Below are positions 43,919 to 51,783 of a stretch of 64,000 nt of DNA, one piece after another. The stretch comes from Paenibacillus albus (lineage in GTDB: Bacteria > Bacillota > Bacilli > Paenibacillales > Paenibacillaceae). The stretch lies in the NCBI RefSeq assembly GCF_003952225.1, contig NZ_CP034437.1, positions 5,408,501-5,472,500 of the forward strand, in the 5' to 3' direction. Within the stretch, counting starts at the first letter, position 1, and the number at the start of each line of letters is the position of its first letter. The notes beneath the pieces were generated by a model. That model did no database searches. It had not been told where the DNA came from and saw only the letters and a program-made list of their open reading frames with translations. A program made the translations under genes and the position numbers.

Positions 43919-44934
43919 ACGACCACCTCTACCTGCTGAGCCGGTTGATCGTCACCAAAGTAGATCAAATGATCACTCGGCAGCTCGTAATAAACGCGGC
44001 GATTCTTCGCAAGCCCCAGCTTCCGGATTAACGCGCTGCTCACATCGGCGATTATTTCGGACGAATGCGGAAGCTTGAGCGTAACGCGGTAGGATGACCC
44101 GCGAAACTCCAGGTTCTCAACGATCGCTTCACTACTTCCCGGTACGGGATGCGGATGAATGCTCACATGCTCCGGGCGAATGGCAACTGCCGGAACCTCA
44201 TCACTGCCTACAAAATTAATTGCGCCGATGAAATCAGCGACGAACCGACTGTTCGGACGCTCGTAAATCTCTTCCGGCGAACCGGTTTGAATCACTCTCG
44301 CATTGTTCATGACAACGATCGTATCCGCCATCGTGAGCGCTTCTTCCTGGTCATGCGTGACCATAATGGTCGTCATACCCAGCTGCTCGTGCAAGCGGCG
44401 GATTTCAAGGCGCAGCTTCTGGCGCACTTTCGCATCAAGTGCAGAGAGTGGCTCATCAAGCAGCAGAAAATCCGGCGAAAGAGCGACAGCGCGCGCAAGC
44501 GCAACACGCTGCTGCTGACCGCCTGACATTTGGGACGGGTACTTCTTTGCAGACTGCTCAAGGTCAACCATCGCGAGCACTTCTTCCACTTTGCAGCGGA
44601 TTTGCGCCTTGGACAGCTTCTTCTCCTGCAAGCCATAGGCAACGTTCTGCTCCACGGTTAAGTTCGGAAACAGGGCATACGATTGAAACATCATGCCGGC
44701 CTGCCGCCGCGCAGGAGGCAGAGGCGTAATGTCTCTGCCCGCTACCGTAATGCGGCCGCCATCCGGCGTTTCGAGGCCTGCAATCAATCGGAGCAGCGTC
44801 GTCTTGCCGCAGCCACTCGGTCCAAGCAAGCATACGAATTCATTTTTCGGAATCTGGATGTTAATGGGTTCAAGCGCGGTGTATGATCCAAATGATTTGC
44901 GGATGCTTTCAATAGATAGATAGTTCTGTGGCAT
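43915..44934 (-). CDS. ABC transporter ATP-binding protein, AEP importer (PhnT-like)
   Basis: 339 aa. Walker A GPSGCGKTTLLRL (~40), signature MSGGQQQRVALARA (~137), Walker B FLLLDEPLSALD and the H-loop MVTHDQEEALT are all present; a C-terminal TOBE-like domain follows. ATG 44934 is used, with GGAGGAG in front; an upstream in-frame start at 45012 would overlap the binding-protein gene. It powers the fused permease. Confidence 0.95.
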   Translation of the reverse strand: MPQNYLSIESIRKSFGSYTALEPINIQIPKNEFVCLLGPSGCGKTTLLRLIAGLETPDGGRITVAGRDITPLPPARRQAGMMFQSYALFPNLTVEQNVAYGLQEKKLSKAQIRCKVEEVLAMVDLEQSAKKYPSQMSGGQQQRVALARAVALSPDFLLLDEPLSALDAKVRQKLRLEIRRLHEQLGMTTIMVTHDQEEALTMADTIVVMNNARVIQTGSPEEIYERPNSRFVADFIGAINFVGSDEVPAVAIRPEHVSIHPHPVPGSSEAIVENLEFRGSSYRVTLKLPHSSEIIADVSSALIRKLGLAKNRRVYYELPSDHLIYFGDDQPAQQVEVVV

Positions 44935-44969
44935 AGAGCAGCGCTCCTCCTTTTTTCTGGATAATTGTA

Positions 44970-46067
44970 CTATTCCTTCGGTTCGCTCTTCGCTTCGTAA
45001 CGCTTCGTCCACTCGGCAAGCGTCGCTTCACGAGCAGCGGCTGCTTTATTCAGGTCAAATTTGATGAGCTGGCTCATCGGATCCGCCTTGTAGCCTTCCG
45101 GAATCGAAGCTGATTCGCTCTTCACCGAAATAATCGCATAGTTCTTGTTGTATTCTTTCATCGGCTCAGCGGAAATCGCCCAATCGAGGAATTCTTTAGC
45201 CTCAGGCTTAATGGCATCCTTCTTCATAAGAGCGTTCGCTTCAACGTCCCAGCCGGAGCCTTCCTTCGGGAAGACGACTTCGATTGGTGCACCGTTCTTC
45301 TTCTCTTCAATCGCACGGTAGCCGAACGATACGCCAATTGGATATTCACCTGTTCCTGCAAGCTTCGCCGGCTTGGAGCCGGATTGCGTGTAGACCGCGA
45401 TGTTCTTATCCAATTTGTCGAGATAGTTCCAAGCCTTCGAGTCGCCCATCAGCTGCTCCAGACCCGATACGGTCAGGAAGCCCGTGCCCGATGCTGCCGG
45501 GTTCGGCATGACGACCAAGCCTTTATATTCCGGCTTTGTCAGATCCTCATACGATTGCGGGATCGGCAAGTTCTTCTTCTTCAGCTCAGCCGTATTCACC
45601 GCGAATGCCGTCTCCCATGCGTCGATGCCGACCCAGTGAGCAGGCTGCTGCGTATCTTTAAATTCTGGAAGGACGTTCTCGATGCCTTTCGGTGAATAGC
45701 CTTCCAGCATGCCGTTGTGATCAAGCACGAGCAAGCTTGTAGCCGCTGTTCCCCATACGACGTCTGCAACCGGGTTGTCTTTCTCTGCGAGCAGCTTCGC
45801 TGTAATGATGCCTGTAGAATCACGTACGATGTTTACTTTTATGTTTGGATACTGCGCTTTGAACGAAGCTAAGTAGGCTTGAATTTGATCGTCTTCCAGT
45901 GCGGTGTATACCGTGATTTCCGAATTTGAAGATGCTTCTGCCGCAGGCTTGTTCCCGTTTGCCGTTTGTGTTGCATTTGCGTTTTTATTGTTATTGCTTG
46001 TGCCGCACGCTGTCAGCGCCGAGATGACCATCACCGTTGTTAATGCAGTTCCCATCCACTTCTTCAT
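44970..46067 (-). CDS. AEP-type ABC transporter substrate-binding lipoprotein (PhnS-like)
   Basis: A 365-aa type-2 binding protein of the iron/AEP family. The signal ends in ALTAC (Cys22). [20 protein letters not shown] starts the fold (~48), and [14 protein letters not shown] near 180 is a typical ligand-binding stretch. ATG 46067 follows GGAGGG; an in-frame start at 46088 lies in front of that site. First gene of the AEP operon. Four PhoP-box-like hexamers lie 76-116 bp upstream (46143-46183). Confidence 0.92.
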   Translation of the reverse strand: MKKWMGTALTTVMVISALTACGTSNNNKNANATQTANGNKPAAEASSNSEITVYTALEDDQIQAYLASFKAQYPNIKVNIVRDSTGIITAKLLAEKDNPVADVVWGTAATSLLVLDHNGMLEGYSPKGIENVLPEFKDTQQPAHWVGIDAWETAFAVNTAELKKKNLPIPQSYEDLTKPEYKGLVVMPNPAASGTGFLTVSGLEQLMGDSKAWNYLDKLDKNIAVYTQSGSKPAKLAGTGEYPIGVSFGYRAIEEKKNGAPIEVVFPKEGSGWDVEANALMKKDAIKPEAKEFLDWAISAEPMKEYNKNYAIISVKSESASIPEGYKADPMSQLIKFDLNKAAAAREATLAEWTKRYEAKSEPKE

Positions 46068-46142
46068 CTTTTCTCTTTCCCTCCACATGGTTCTTCATTT
46101 TGGTTTTATTTGCCCCTCTTCCAATCTCAAGGACATCCTCAG

Positions 46143-46183
46143 TGTAAAATTCAATTGTAAAATCCATATTGATTCCATGTTAA
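46143..46183 (-). promoter_or_regulatory. PhoP-box-like array before the AEP operon
   Basis: On the minus strand, TTAACA (46183), TCAATA (46172), TTTACA (46161) and TTTACA (46148) occur at steps of 11, 11 and 13 bp. B. subtilis PhoP binds TTHACA repeats of about this period. A possible -35/-10 pair (TTGAGA, 46130; TAAAAC) follows toward the gene. Confidence 0.55.
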
Positions 46184-46249
46184 GAAATTGTGTTTTATTG
46201 ATTTTAGTTGGTTTTAGTTGTGTTTGTCGGTTGAATCGTTGTTTTTCAC

Positions 46250-46282
46250 ACAAAAAAACCGCACTCCAATTGGAGTGCAGTT
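46250..46282 (-). terminator. Terminator of the tnrA-like/tatC transcript
   Basis: Palindromic stem GCACTCCAATTGGAGTGC followed on the minus strand by GGTTTTTTTG, 25 bp past the tatC stop. Confidence 0.85.
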
Positions 46283-46306
46283 CAAGTTCTGTATTTCCAG
46301 TGCCCA

Positions 46307-47059
46307 CTATGAGCCTGCAGCTTCGGCTAAAGCTGTTCCTCTTCTTCGTCCATACACAATGCGGGACAGTAATGCACTCACCTCATAGAGCACAACGAGC
46401 GGAATAAACACCATCATATGCGAGATCAGCTCTGGCGGGGAGATCAAGCTAGCCACGATGACGAGCACCAAGTACGCATATCGCCGCATTTTATAAAGCA
46501 CCTGAGGCGTCAGTACACCGATCTTCGTCAGAAACATCACAATAACAGGCAGCTCGAAGGCAATCGCAAGCGGAATAATAATGCTGAACATGAAGCCAAA
46601 ATATTGCGCGACCCCATAGGTCTCCACAAGCTGCAAACTCTTCGTAATTTTAGTTGTAAAGGCAAAGCTCATCGGGTAGACGATAAAATAACCGAAGGCG
46701 AGGCCTAACAGGAAGCAGATCGCGCTGTACGGAACGTAACGAAGTGCTGCGGCACGCTCTTCGGGATGCAGTCCCACCCGCACGAAGCCCCATAGTTGAT
46801 AGAGAATATAAGGCAATGAGATCGTCAATGCGAATACAAGCGCAATCGTCATGTACATTCGAATGCCGTCCCACGGAGAGAAGACATTCCAGGTCATCTC
46901 TGAGGCAGGTGGGACACTCTTCAAGTAATGCAGTACCTTGGGCGAGAGGTACAGCCCCGCTCCAAGCGACACTAGAAGGACCGCAAGACTTCGCCAAATC
47001 CTTCGCCTCAGATCCGTCAAATGGGAGATAAGCGTCATCGTCTCTTCTACTCGGCTCAT
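46307..47059 (-). CDS. tatC: Twin-arginine translocase subunit TatC
   Basis: 250 aa with six membrane helices. It has the conserved cytoplasmic start SHLTDLRRRIWRSL (~11-24), FSPWDGIRMYM near 60 and the loop LHPEERAAALRYVPYS (~100-115). TatC binds the twin-arginine signal of folded cargo. ATG 47059 overlaps the stop of the TnrA-like gene (ATGA), so regulator and translocase are coupled. The only visible Tat cargo, the oxidase, starts 570 bp away on the other strand, with tatA downstream of it. Confidence 0.95.
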   Translation of the reverse strand: MSRVEETMTLISHLTDLRRRIWRSLAVLLVSLGAGLYLSPKVLHYLKSVPPASEMTWNVFSPWDGIRMYMTIALVFALTISLPYILYQLWGFVRVGLHPEERAAALRYVPYSAICFLLGLAFGYFIVYPMSFAFTTKITKSLQLVETYGVAQYFGFMFSIIIPLAIAFELPVIVMFLTKIGVLTPQVLYKMRRYAYLVLVIVASLISPPELISHMMVFIPLVVLYEVSALLSRIVYGRRRGTALAEAAGS

Positions 47060-47286
47060 TCGCAGCACGCCCTTCCGTTTTTGCGCAGCTCATAGGTGTG
47101 AAATCCATCCCGCAGCTTGCTATGAATATCTTTGACCTTCTCCACATCATCAAACGAATACTTACGCGCGCCGCCTTTCGATCGAACTGGAAAAATCAGT
47201 TGTTTCTCCTCGTAGTACCGAATTTGCCGTTCTGTCAAACCTGTCAGGTCGCACACTGTGCCAATGCTCATTACTTTGTCATGCAT
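47056..47286 (-). CDS. Short MerR-family regulator, TnrA/GlnR-like
   Basis: 76 aa, essentially one winged helix-turn-helix: SIGTVCDLTGLTERQIRYYE (~7-26), then RSKGGARKYSFDDVEKV (~35-51). These strips match B. subtilis TnrA closely (RQIRYYEE, RKYSF). The C-terminal tail is short and ends in Cys-Cys-Glu, unlike the glutamine-synthetase-binding tail of TnrA. GGGAGG precedes ATG 47286. A TGTNAN7TNACA box lies 27 bp upstream of the start, which suggests autoregulation. Coupled to tatC. Confidence 0.85.
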   Translation of the reverse strand: MHDKVMSIGTVCDLTGLTERQIRYYEEKQLIFPVRSKGGARKYSFDDVEKVKDIHSKLRDGFHTYELRKNGRACCE

Positions 47287-47312
47287 CGCTCAATCGCCTC
47301 CCACCATGCTTA

Positions 47313-47329
47313 TGTCAGAAAACATAACA
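47313..47329. promoter_or_regulatory. TnrA/GlnR box TGTCAGAAAACATAACA
   Basis: Exact match to TGTNAN7TNACA, 27 bp before the TnrA-like start and just ahead of its ribosome site, so it must overlap the promoter. The position suits repression. Confidence 0.7.
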
Positions 47330-47530
47330 CAAACTCTTCTTAGTTCGAGATGATATCAGCATATTTCCGAATATTCAATGGGACCGTATGCCCAGTCGTA
47401 CGTGTTTTAAGCCACTTACACCTCGTTTCCATATTCGAAAACAACTGGTAATTGCTGTAATTCCGCGCATTTCCGGGCACCAGACAAACCTCCGATAGAT
47501 TATTATTTTCACATATATAAAAATTACTTA

Positions 47531-47547
47531 TGTTAGACTTTCTTACA
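47531..47547. promoter_or_regulatory. TnrA/GlnR box TGTTAGACTTTCTTACA
   Basis: Exact match to TGTNAN7TNACA in front of the oxidase operon. A candidate promoter (TTGGAT 47553, ATACAT 47577) would start near 47589, placing the box at about -50, where TnrA activates in B. subtilis. Confidence 0.7.
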
Positions 47548-47628
47548 AAATATTGGATCAACTCAATTTTCCCATGATACATTTGCTCCAGAGACGGACA
47601 CCTGGTCCACCAAAGGAGCTGAAGAAGG

Positions 47629-49236
47629 ATGGAAACGAAAGAAACGCCAAATGAAGTATCGCGCCGCCAATTTCTGACGACGGTCGGCAGAGTCGGCGGT
47701 GCCGCGGCCCTATTCAGTGTCATGGGTACGATGGGGCTGTTCACGCCGCAAACGATGAAGGCTGCGGAATATACGCCGCCTTCCAGCTGGGACCTCAAAG
47801 GCACGAGCCGTTCCGGCAAGAAGATCGTCATTCTCGGCGCTGGTCTCGCCGGCTTGACTGCCGCCTACGAGCTCGGCAAAGCCGGCTATGATTGCACGAT
47901 TCTCGAGGCCCGCGCTCGCACCGGCGGTCGAAACTGGTCCGTACGGCGCGGTACGACCGTCACTGAAGTCGGTGGGCAGAAGCAGGTAGCCCGCTTCGAT
48001 GACGGCCATTATTTGAACGCCGGCTGTATGCGCATCCCTCAGTTCCATGTCACGATGGAATATTGCCGGGAGTTCGGCATCCAGATGGAGCCGTTCAACA
48101 ACGTCAACGAGAGCGCCTACTACTACAACGAGAATGTACCGAGCTCCCTGTCGAACAAACCCATCCGCAAACGCGCAGCGAAAGCCGATGCCAAGGGTTA
48201 TATCAGCGAGCTGCTGGCGAAAGCGATCAATCAGCCCGGCCTCGACCTGCCGGTTTCGCCGGAGGAGAAGGAGAAGATCGTCGCCTACCTCCGCTCCGAA
48301 GGCAATCTGAACGCCGACTTGTTCTACAAAGGCTCCTCGCGCGGCGGATACAAGGATGAACCAGGCTCGCGCCTCGACGCCGGCGTTATCCGCGATCCGT
48401 TCGATATGAAGGCGATCATCAATTCCGGCTTCGCGAACTACTTCAGCAGCGAATACGAATATGATCAGCAAATGATGATGTTCCACCCCGTCGGCGGAAT
48501 CGACGCAATCCCGAAGGCGTTCGAGAAGCGGCTCGGCAACCGAATAAAGCACAACATGGAAGTGTCGGAGATTAAGCATGTCGGCGAGAAAGTGCAAGTC
48601 TCGTATACCGACCTGCTTAGCGGGGAAGCGAAGCAGATAGAAGGAGATTTCTGTATCTGTACCATTCCTCTCTCTGTACTGAAGACAATTAAGCACGACC
48701 TGTCGCCGGAGATGACGAAGGCGATCAACAATACGAACTACGCGAATGCCGGCAAGATCGGCTTGCAATTCAAGCGCCGGTTCTGGGAAGAGGACGATCT
48801 CATATTCGGCGGTAATACCTTGACGAACATGGACATCTCGTCCATCTACTACCCGCCTACGAATTATTTTGCCAAGAAAGGCGTGCTGCTCGGCTACTAT
48901 GCCTTCGGCGCCAAGGCTGACAAGTTCGGCGCACTGTCCTTCAAGGATCGTGAAGCGCTCGCACTCACCCAAGGGGCCAGAATCCACCCGCAATATTTTG
49001 ACGAATTCGAATCCTCTTTCTCTGTCAACTGGAAGACGATCAAATACAATATGGGCAGCTGGGTTTCTTACACTGCTGACGACCGGAAGACGAATTATCC
49101 GGTACTCTGCAAGCCTGACCGCCGCGTCTACCTCGCCGGTGAGCACATTAGCTACATTACTGCCTGGATGGCAGGCGCGATCGAATCCGCACGCGAAGTC
49201 GTTACCGATATCCACGAGCGCGTCATGAAAGAATAG
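47629..49236 (+). CDS. Tat-exported flavin amine/L-amino acid oxidase
   Basis: 535 aa. A twin-arginine signal (SRRQFLTTVG, residues 11-20, then a hydrophobic stretch to ~45) directs export of the folded protein. FAD binding is shown by ILGAGLAGL (~68-76), Glu93 and RARTGGR. NAGCMRIPQFH near residue 130 is more typical of L-amino acid oxidases than of monoamine oxidases. The C-terminal flavin strip is VYLAGEHISYITAWMAGA (~502-519). The reaction is amine or amino acid plus O2 to imine plus H2O2. AGGAG precedes ATG 47629. It is followed by a RidA-like gene and tatA. Confidence 0.9.
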   Translation: METKETPNEVSRRQFLTTVGRVGGAAALFSVMGTMGLFTPQTMKAAEYTPPSSWDLKGTSRSGKKIVILGAGLAGLTAAYELGKAGYDCTILEARARTGGRNWSVRRGTTVTEVGGQKQVARFDDGHYLNAGCMRIPQFHVTMEYCREFGIQMEPFNNVNESAYYYNENVPSSLSNKPIRKRAAKADAKGYISELLAKAINQPGLDLPVSPEEKEKIVAYLRSEGNLNADLFYKGSSRGGYKDEPGSRLDAGVIRDPFDMKAIINSGFANYFSSEYEYDQQMMMFHPVGGIDAIPKAFEKRLGNRIKHNMEVSEIKHVGEKVQVSYTDLLSGEAKQIEGDFCICTIPLSVLKTIKHDLSPEMTKAINNTNYANAGKIGLQFKRRFWEEDDLIFGGNTLTNMDISSIYYPPTNYFAKKGVLLGYYAFGAKADKFGALSFKDREALALTQGARIHPQYFDEFESSFSVNWKTIKYNMGSWVSYTADDRKTNYPVLCKPDRRVYLAGEHISYITAWMAGAIESAREVVTDIHERVMKE

Positions 49237-49247
49237 GAGGGATAAGA

Positions 49248-49811
49248 ATGAACTTGAACCTGTCTCGTAAAGTCAAAATCGCCATTGGCGTAGTCGTCAT
49301 CTCATCCCTGGCCGCTACCGCTACCCTATATGCCGCCAGCTTGCCTAATAAATATCCGCTTGCCCCGATTAATGAACCAGAATTCTATGGCAGTCCTACC
49401 TCTTCAATCGCAAGCGCAGTCGCCCTGCCTGCAAGCTCTGCTACCTTCTCGACGAGCGGCACGACGCCAGCTGTCATTAACAAGGAAGGCAAGACCGTCT
49501 ACGAACGCTACGGCGATACGGAAGCGCAGGGCACGAGCATTTTGCAGAATATCGAAAAGCAGCTGAAGGAGCAAGGTCTATCATTGAAGGACGTTATCTA
49601 CCTTCGCGTCTACGTTGCGCCGGATGCGGCGAAGGGCGGCAAATTCGACTTCGACGGCTGGTTCAAAGCATATGCCAAGTACTTCAACACCAAGACCAAT
49701 CCGACCAAGACTGCCCGCTCCACCGTCGGCGTAGCCGGACTCGTGAGCTCCGATTGGCTGATCGAGATCGAAGCGGTTGCCGCGTACCCAAGCCAGCATA
49801 ACCAAGACTAA
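49248..49811 (+). CDS. RidA-family protein with N-terminal export signal
   Basis: 187 aa. Residues 8-30 are a hydrophobic signal or anchor, followed by a ~30-residue linker and a full RidA (YjgF/YER057c/UK114) domain. The Arg that binds substrate carboxylate in active RidA proteins is kept (ARSTVGV, Arg157), as is the IEIEAVA strip near the C-terminus. RidA enzymes hydrolyse imines and enamines to keto compounds and ammonia, normally in the cytosol. Here the protein would act outside the membrane beside the oxidase that makes imines. AGGAGG precedes ATG 49248; the gap from the oxidase gene is 11 bp. Confidence 0.88.
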   Translation: MNLNLSRKVKIAIGVVVISSLAATATLYAASLPNKYPLAPINEPEFYGSPTSSIASAVALPASSATFSTSGTTPAVINKEGKTVYERYGDTEAQGTSILQNIEKQLKEQGLSLKDVIYLRVYVAPDAAKGGKFDFDGWFKAYAKYFNTKTNPTKTARSTVGVAGLVSSDWLIEIEAVAAYPSQHNQD

Positions 49812-49832
49812 ATCGTTAAGGAGATGATTCGC

Positions 49833-50015
49833 ATGCTGCAAAATGTCGGTTTACCCGGTCTTATGATGATCCTTGTTGTCGTACTAATCATATTTGGACC
49901 TTCCAAGCTTCCAGAGCTGGGCCGCGCGGTCGGCCGCACGCTGCACGAATTCAAGTCCTCCGCCAAGGAGCTTGTCTCTGACACGAAAGAAGAGGTATCG
50001 GAGAACAAATCGTAA
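49833..50015 (+). CDS. tatA: Sec-independent translocase subunit TatA
   Basis: 60 aa. One membrane helix ([20 protein letters not shown], ~10-29) with the conserved FGPSKLPEL hinge, then an amphipathic helix ([17 protein letters not shown]) and a charged tail. ATG 49833 is 21 bp after the RidA stop and follows AAGGAG. With tatC on the other arm it gives a minimal TatAC translocase around one cargo gene. Confidence 0.95.
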   Translation: MLQNVGLPGLMMILVVVLIIFGPSKLPELGRAVGRTLHEFKSSAKELVSDTKEEVSENKS

Positions 50016-50030
50016 AACTCTAAGGAGAAA

Positions 50031-50061
50031 GCAAAAAGCGTGCAAATGCACGCTTTTTTGC
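50031..50061 (+). terminator. Terminator of the oxidase-RidA-tatA operon
   Basis: AAAAAGCGTGC / GCACGCTTTTTT stem with an AAAT loop and a T-run on the plus strand, 16 bp after the tatA stop. Confidence 0.9.
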
Positions 50062-50276
50062 TTTTATCTCTGCTATCTCACACCTTAAACCCGCTGCATC
50101 TCTCATGGCAACAATTGAATATTATTCTAATTATAGGGAGAAGCTTTAATCCTGTATAATACATAAAAAGTTATAAGATATAGCTCTGTATCTATGTGAA
50201 AATAATCCTTTATTTACGCCATGTTTTAGGTATAATACGTAGTGTTTTTATATTTAGTCTAAAGGGGTAACATCAC

Positions 50277-51164
50277 GTGGAAATCCTTCAACTCAGATAC
50301 TTTTTAGCTACCGCGAAGCTTGAACAAATGACGAAGGCAGCCGAGCAACTCAACATCGCCCAGCCTTCACTCAGCAAAACCATCGCCCGCCTGGAAGAGC
50401 AGATCGGCATACCGCTATTCGATAGAAATGGCCGCAACATTCGCTTGAACGCCTATGGACAAGCCTTTCTGAAAAGAGTCGAGAACGTCTTCATCGAGCT
50501 TGAAGAAGCCGAGCGAGAGCTTCGCGATATGGCCGGGCTCGACCGCGGAATTATTACGCTTGCCGTCTCGCTGACCAATCTCCTTCCAGAGATGCTGGGA
50601 TCTTTCTTAGCCAAATACCCCGATATTCAATTTCATCAAGTGGTCGAACCCATCGCCGTCATGCAGCACAAGCTGGAGCGAGGCGAAATCGACATGTGCC
50701 TCACATTTGCTGAGCTTGAGGGAGTAGAGATCGAATCGCAAATCTTGCGTACAGAAGATATTTATCTGCTTGTCCCCGATCAACACCATTTGTATGGACG
50801 TGAGTCGGTTTCTCTGCATGAATTGAAGGACGAGTCTTTTATCGGCTTGCGCCCTAGCTTCTGGTTTCGCCAGATGACCGACCGCTTATGTCTTCGAAGC
50901 GGCGGGTTTACGCCGAGGACAACCATTGAAGTGGACGAAGTGGATGCGGTTCTGCTGCTGCTGAAGCAGGGGCATGGCGTCGCATTCGCGCCGGATTTAG
51001 CCTGGAGAACAAGGATGGACCTCAGCCGGAATCGGGTTCGCATTACCGACTGGGATGGACGGGTACAGCTGCGGCTAGCTTGGTCTAACAGACATTACAT
51101 GTCTGCTGCGGCTCAGAAATTCCGTGAATTTATATTCGAATATTTCTCCAATCTAAGTTGGTGA
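50277..51164 (+). CDS. LysR-family transcriptional regulator
   Basis: 295 aa. GTG 50277 is nine bases after AAAGGGG; a TATAAT hexamer sits at 50231-50236. The N-terminal helix-turn-helix reads MTKAAEQLNIAQPSLSKTIA (~18-37), and the co-inducer domain starts at GIITLAVS. It has its own promoter and terminator, so it is not cotranscribed with tatA. LysR proteins usually sit beside their target, but no divergent partner is present. The target is unknown. Confidence 0.93.
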   Translation: MEILQLRYFLATAKLEQMTKAAEQLNIAQPSLSKTIARLEEQIGIPLFDRNGRNIRLNAYGQAFLKRVENVFIELEEAERELRDMAGLDRGIITLAVSLTNLLPEMLGSFLAKYPDIQFHQVVEPIAVMQHKLERGEIDMCLTFAELEGVEIESQILRTEDIYLLVPDQHHLYGRESVSLHELKDESFIGLRPSFWFRQMTDRLCLRSGGFTPRTTIEVDEVDAVLLLLKQGHGVAFAPDLAWRTRMDLSRNRVRITDWDGRVQLRLAWSNRHYMSAAAQKFREFIFEYFSNLSW

Positions 51165-51170
51165 TATAGC

Positions 51171-51198
51171 AAGAAGCGTGCGATATTCGCACGCTTCT
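51171..51198. terminator. Terminator between LysR and the small minus-strand gene
   Basis: Perfect 13-bp stem AAGAAGCGTGCGA / TCGCACGCTTCTT with a 3-nt loop; T-rich on the plus strand. It ends 20 bp from the convergent gene and could serve both. Confidence 0.85.
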
Positions 51199-51218
51199 TC
51201 TTATGTCCTTGCGTAAGC

Positions 51219-51602
51219 TCACCAGCATAAGGACATTCGGATGGAGAAACAAGCAGACGGGTCCGCGGGATTGAACGTCATAATCAATCCTTCCGGCGAG
51301 AAAGTGAGACCGAACGGACTCTTCACCCCAGCTGTCTGAATCAAACTGACCACCTTGCTATGCTCGCTCTTCGATGCAGCTTCCTTAATGTTCTTTGCTA
51401 AATCATCGCTATGCGACAGCTGTGTCAGCAGATGATACATCTCGAGCGTTGGCTCCATGAATTGATTCGCGGAATATTTGAACTGCTTCACATCGGACGG
51501 ATCTGCCGTTGTAGGTGCCCGGTACGGCTTGAGCCAATAAGGACGAAACCCGCTTACGCTCTGCTCAGTCCGCGGATACCCGTAACCATAATAAGGATGC
51601 AT
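51219..51602 (-). CDS. Hypothetical protein with Tyr/Pro-rich N-terminus
   Basis: 127 aa from ATG 51602, preceded by GGTGGAG. The N-terminus is Tyr/Gly/Pro-rich (MHPYYGYGYPRTEQ), like several small sporulation or spore-coat proteins. Then a helical middle (QFMEPTLEMYHLLTQLS) and a beta-rich end that includes FSPEGLIMTFNPADPSACF. No signal peptide. I do not recognise a family; a spore-associated role is only suggested by composition. Confidence 0.6.
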   Translation of the reverse strand: MHPYYGYGYPRTEQSVSGFRPYWLKPYRAPTTADPSDVKQFKYSANQFMEPTLEMYHLLTQLSHSDDLAKNIKEAASKSEHSKVVSLIQTAGVKSPFGLTFSPEGLIMTFNPADPSACFSIRMSLCW

Positions 51603-51724
51603 CGCGTTCTCCACCTTTTTCCCGAAAACAGCCTCTAGCTCCGATAGTATATGGGCATAGGGTGTTCAGCGTTCCGCGGGCGTTGCATAACTAGATGACT
51701 AGATGTAGGAGGGCAAGCGTAAAC

Positions 51725-51760
51725 AAAAAAACCGCCTCACGCCAAGGCGCGGGACGGTTT
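51725..51760 (-). terminator. Terminator of ahpCF
   Basis: AAACCG / CGGTTT outer stem with inner CGCC-AA-GGCG pairing, followed on the minus strand by seven T, 24 bp past the ahpF stop. Confidence 0.8.
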
Positions 51761-51783
51761 AATACGTATATAAGGCAATGGAA

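Noticed and set aside
47710..49215. 501-codon open frame antisense to the oxidase gene
   Set aside because: High GC at third positions keeps the complementary frame open. It has no start context, and the oxidase on the other strand is unmistakable.
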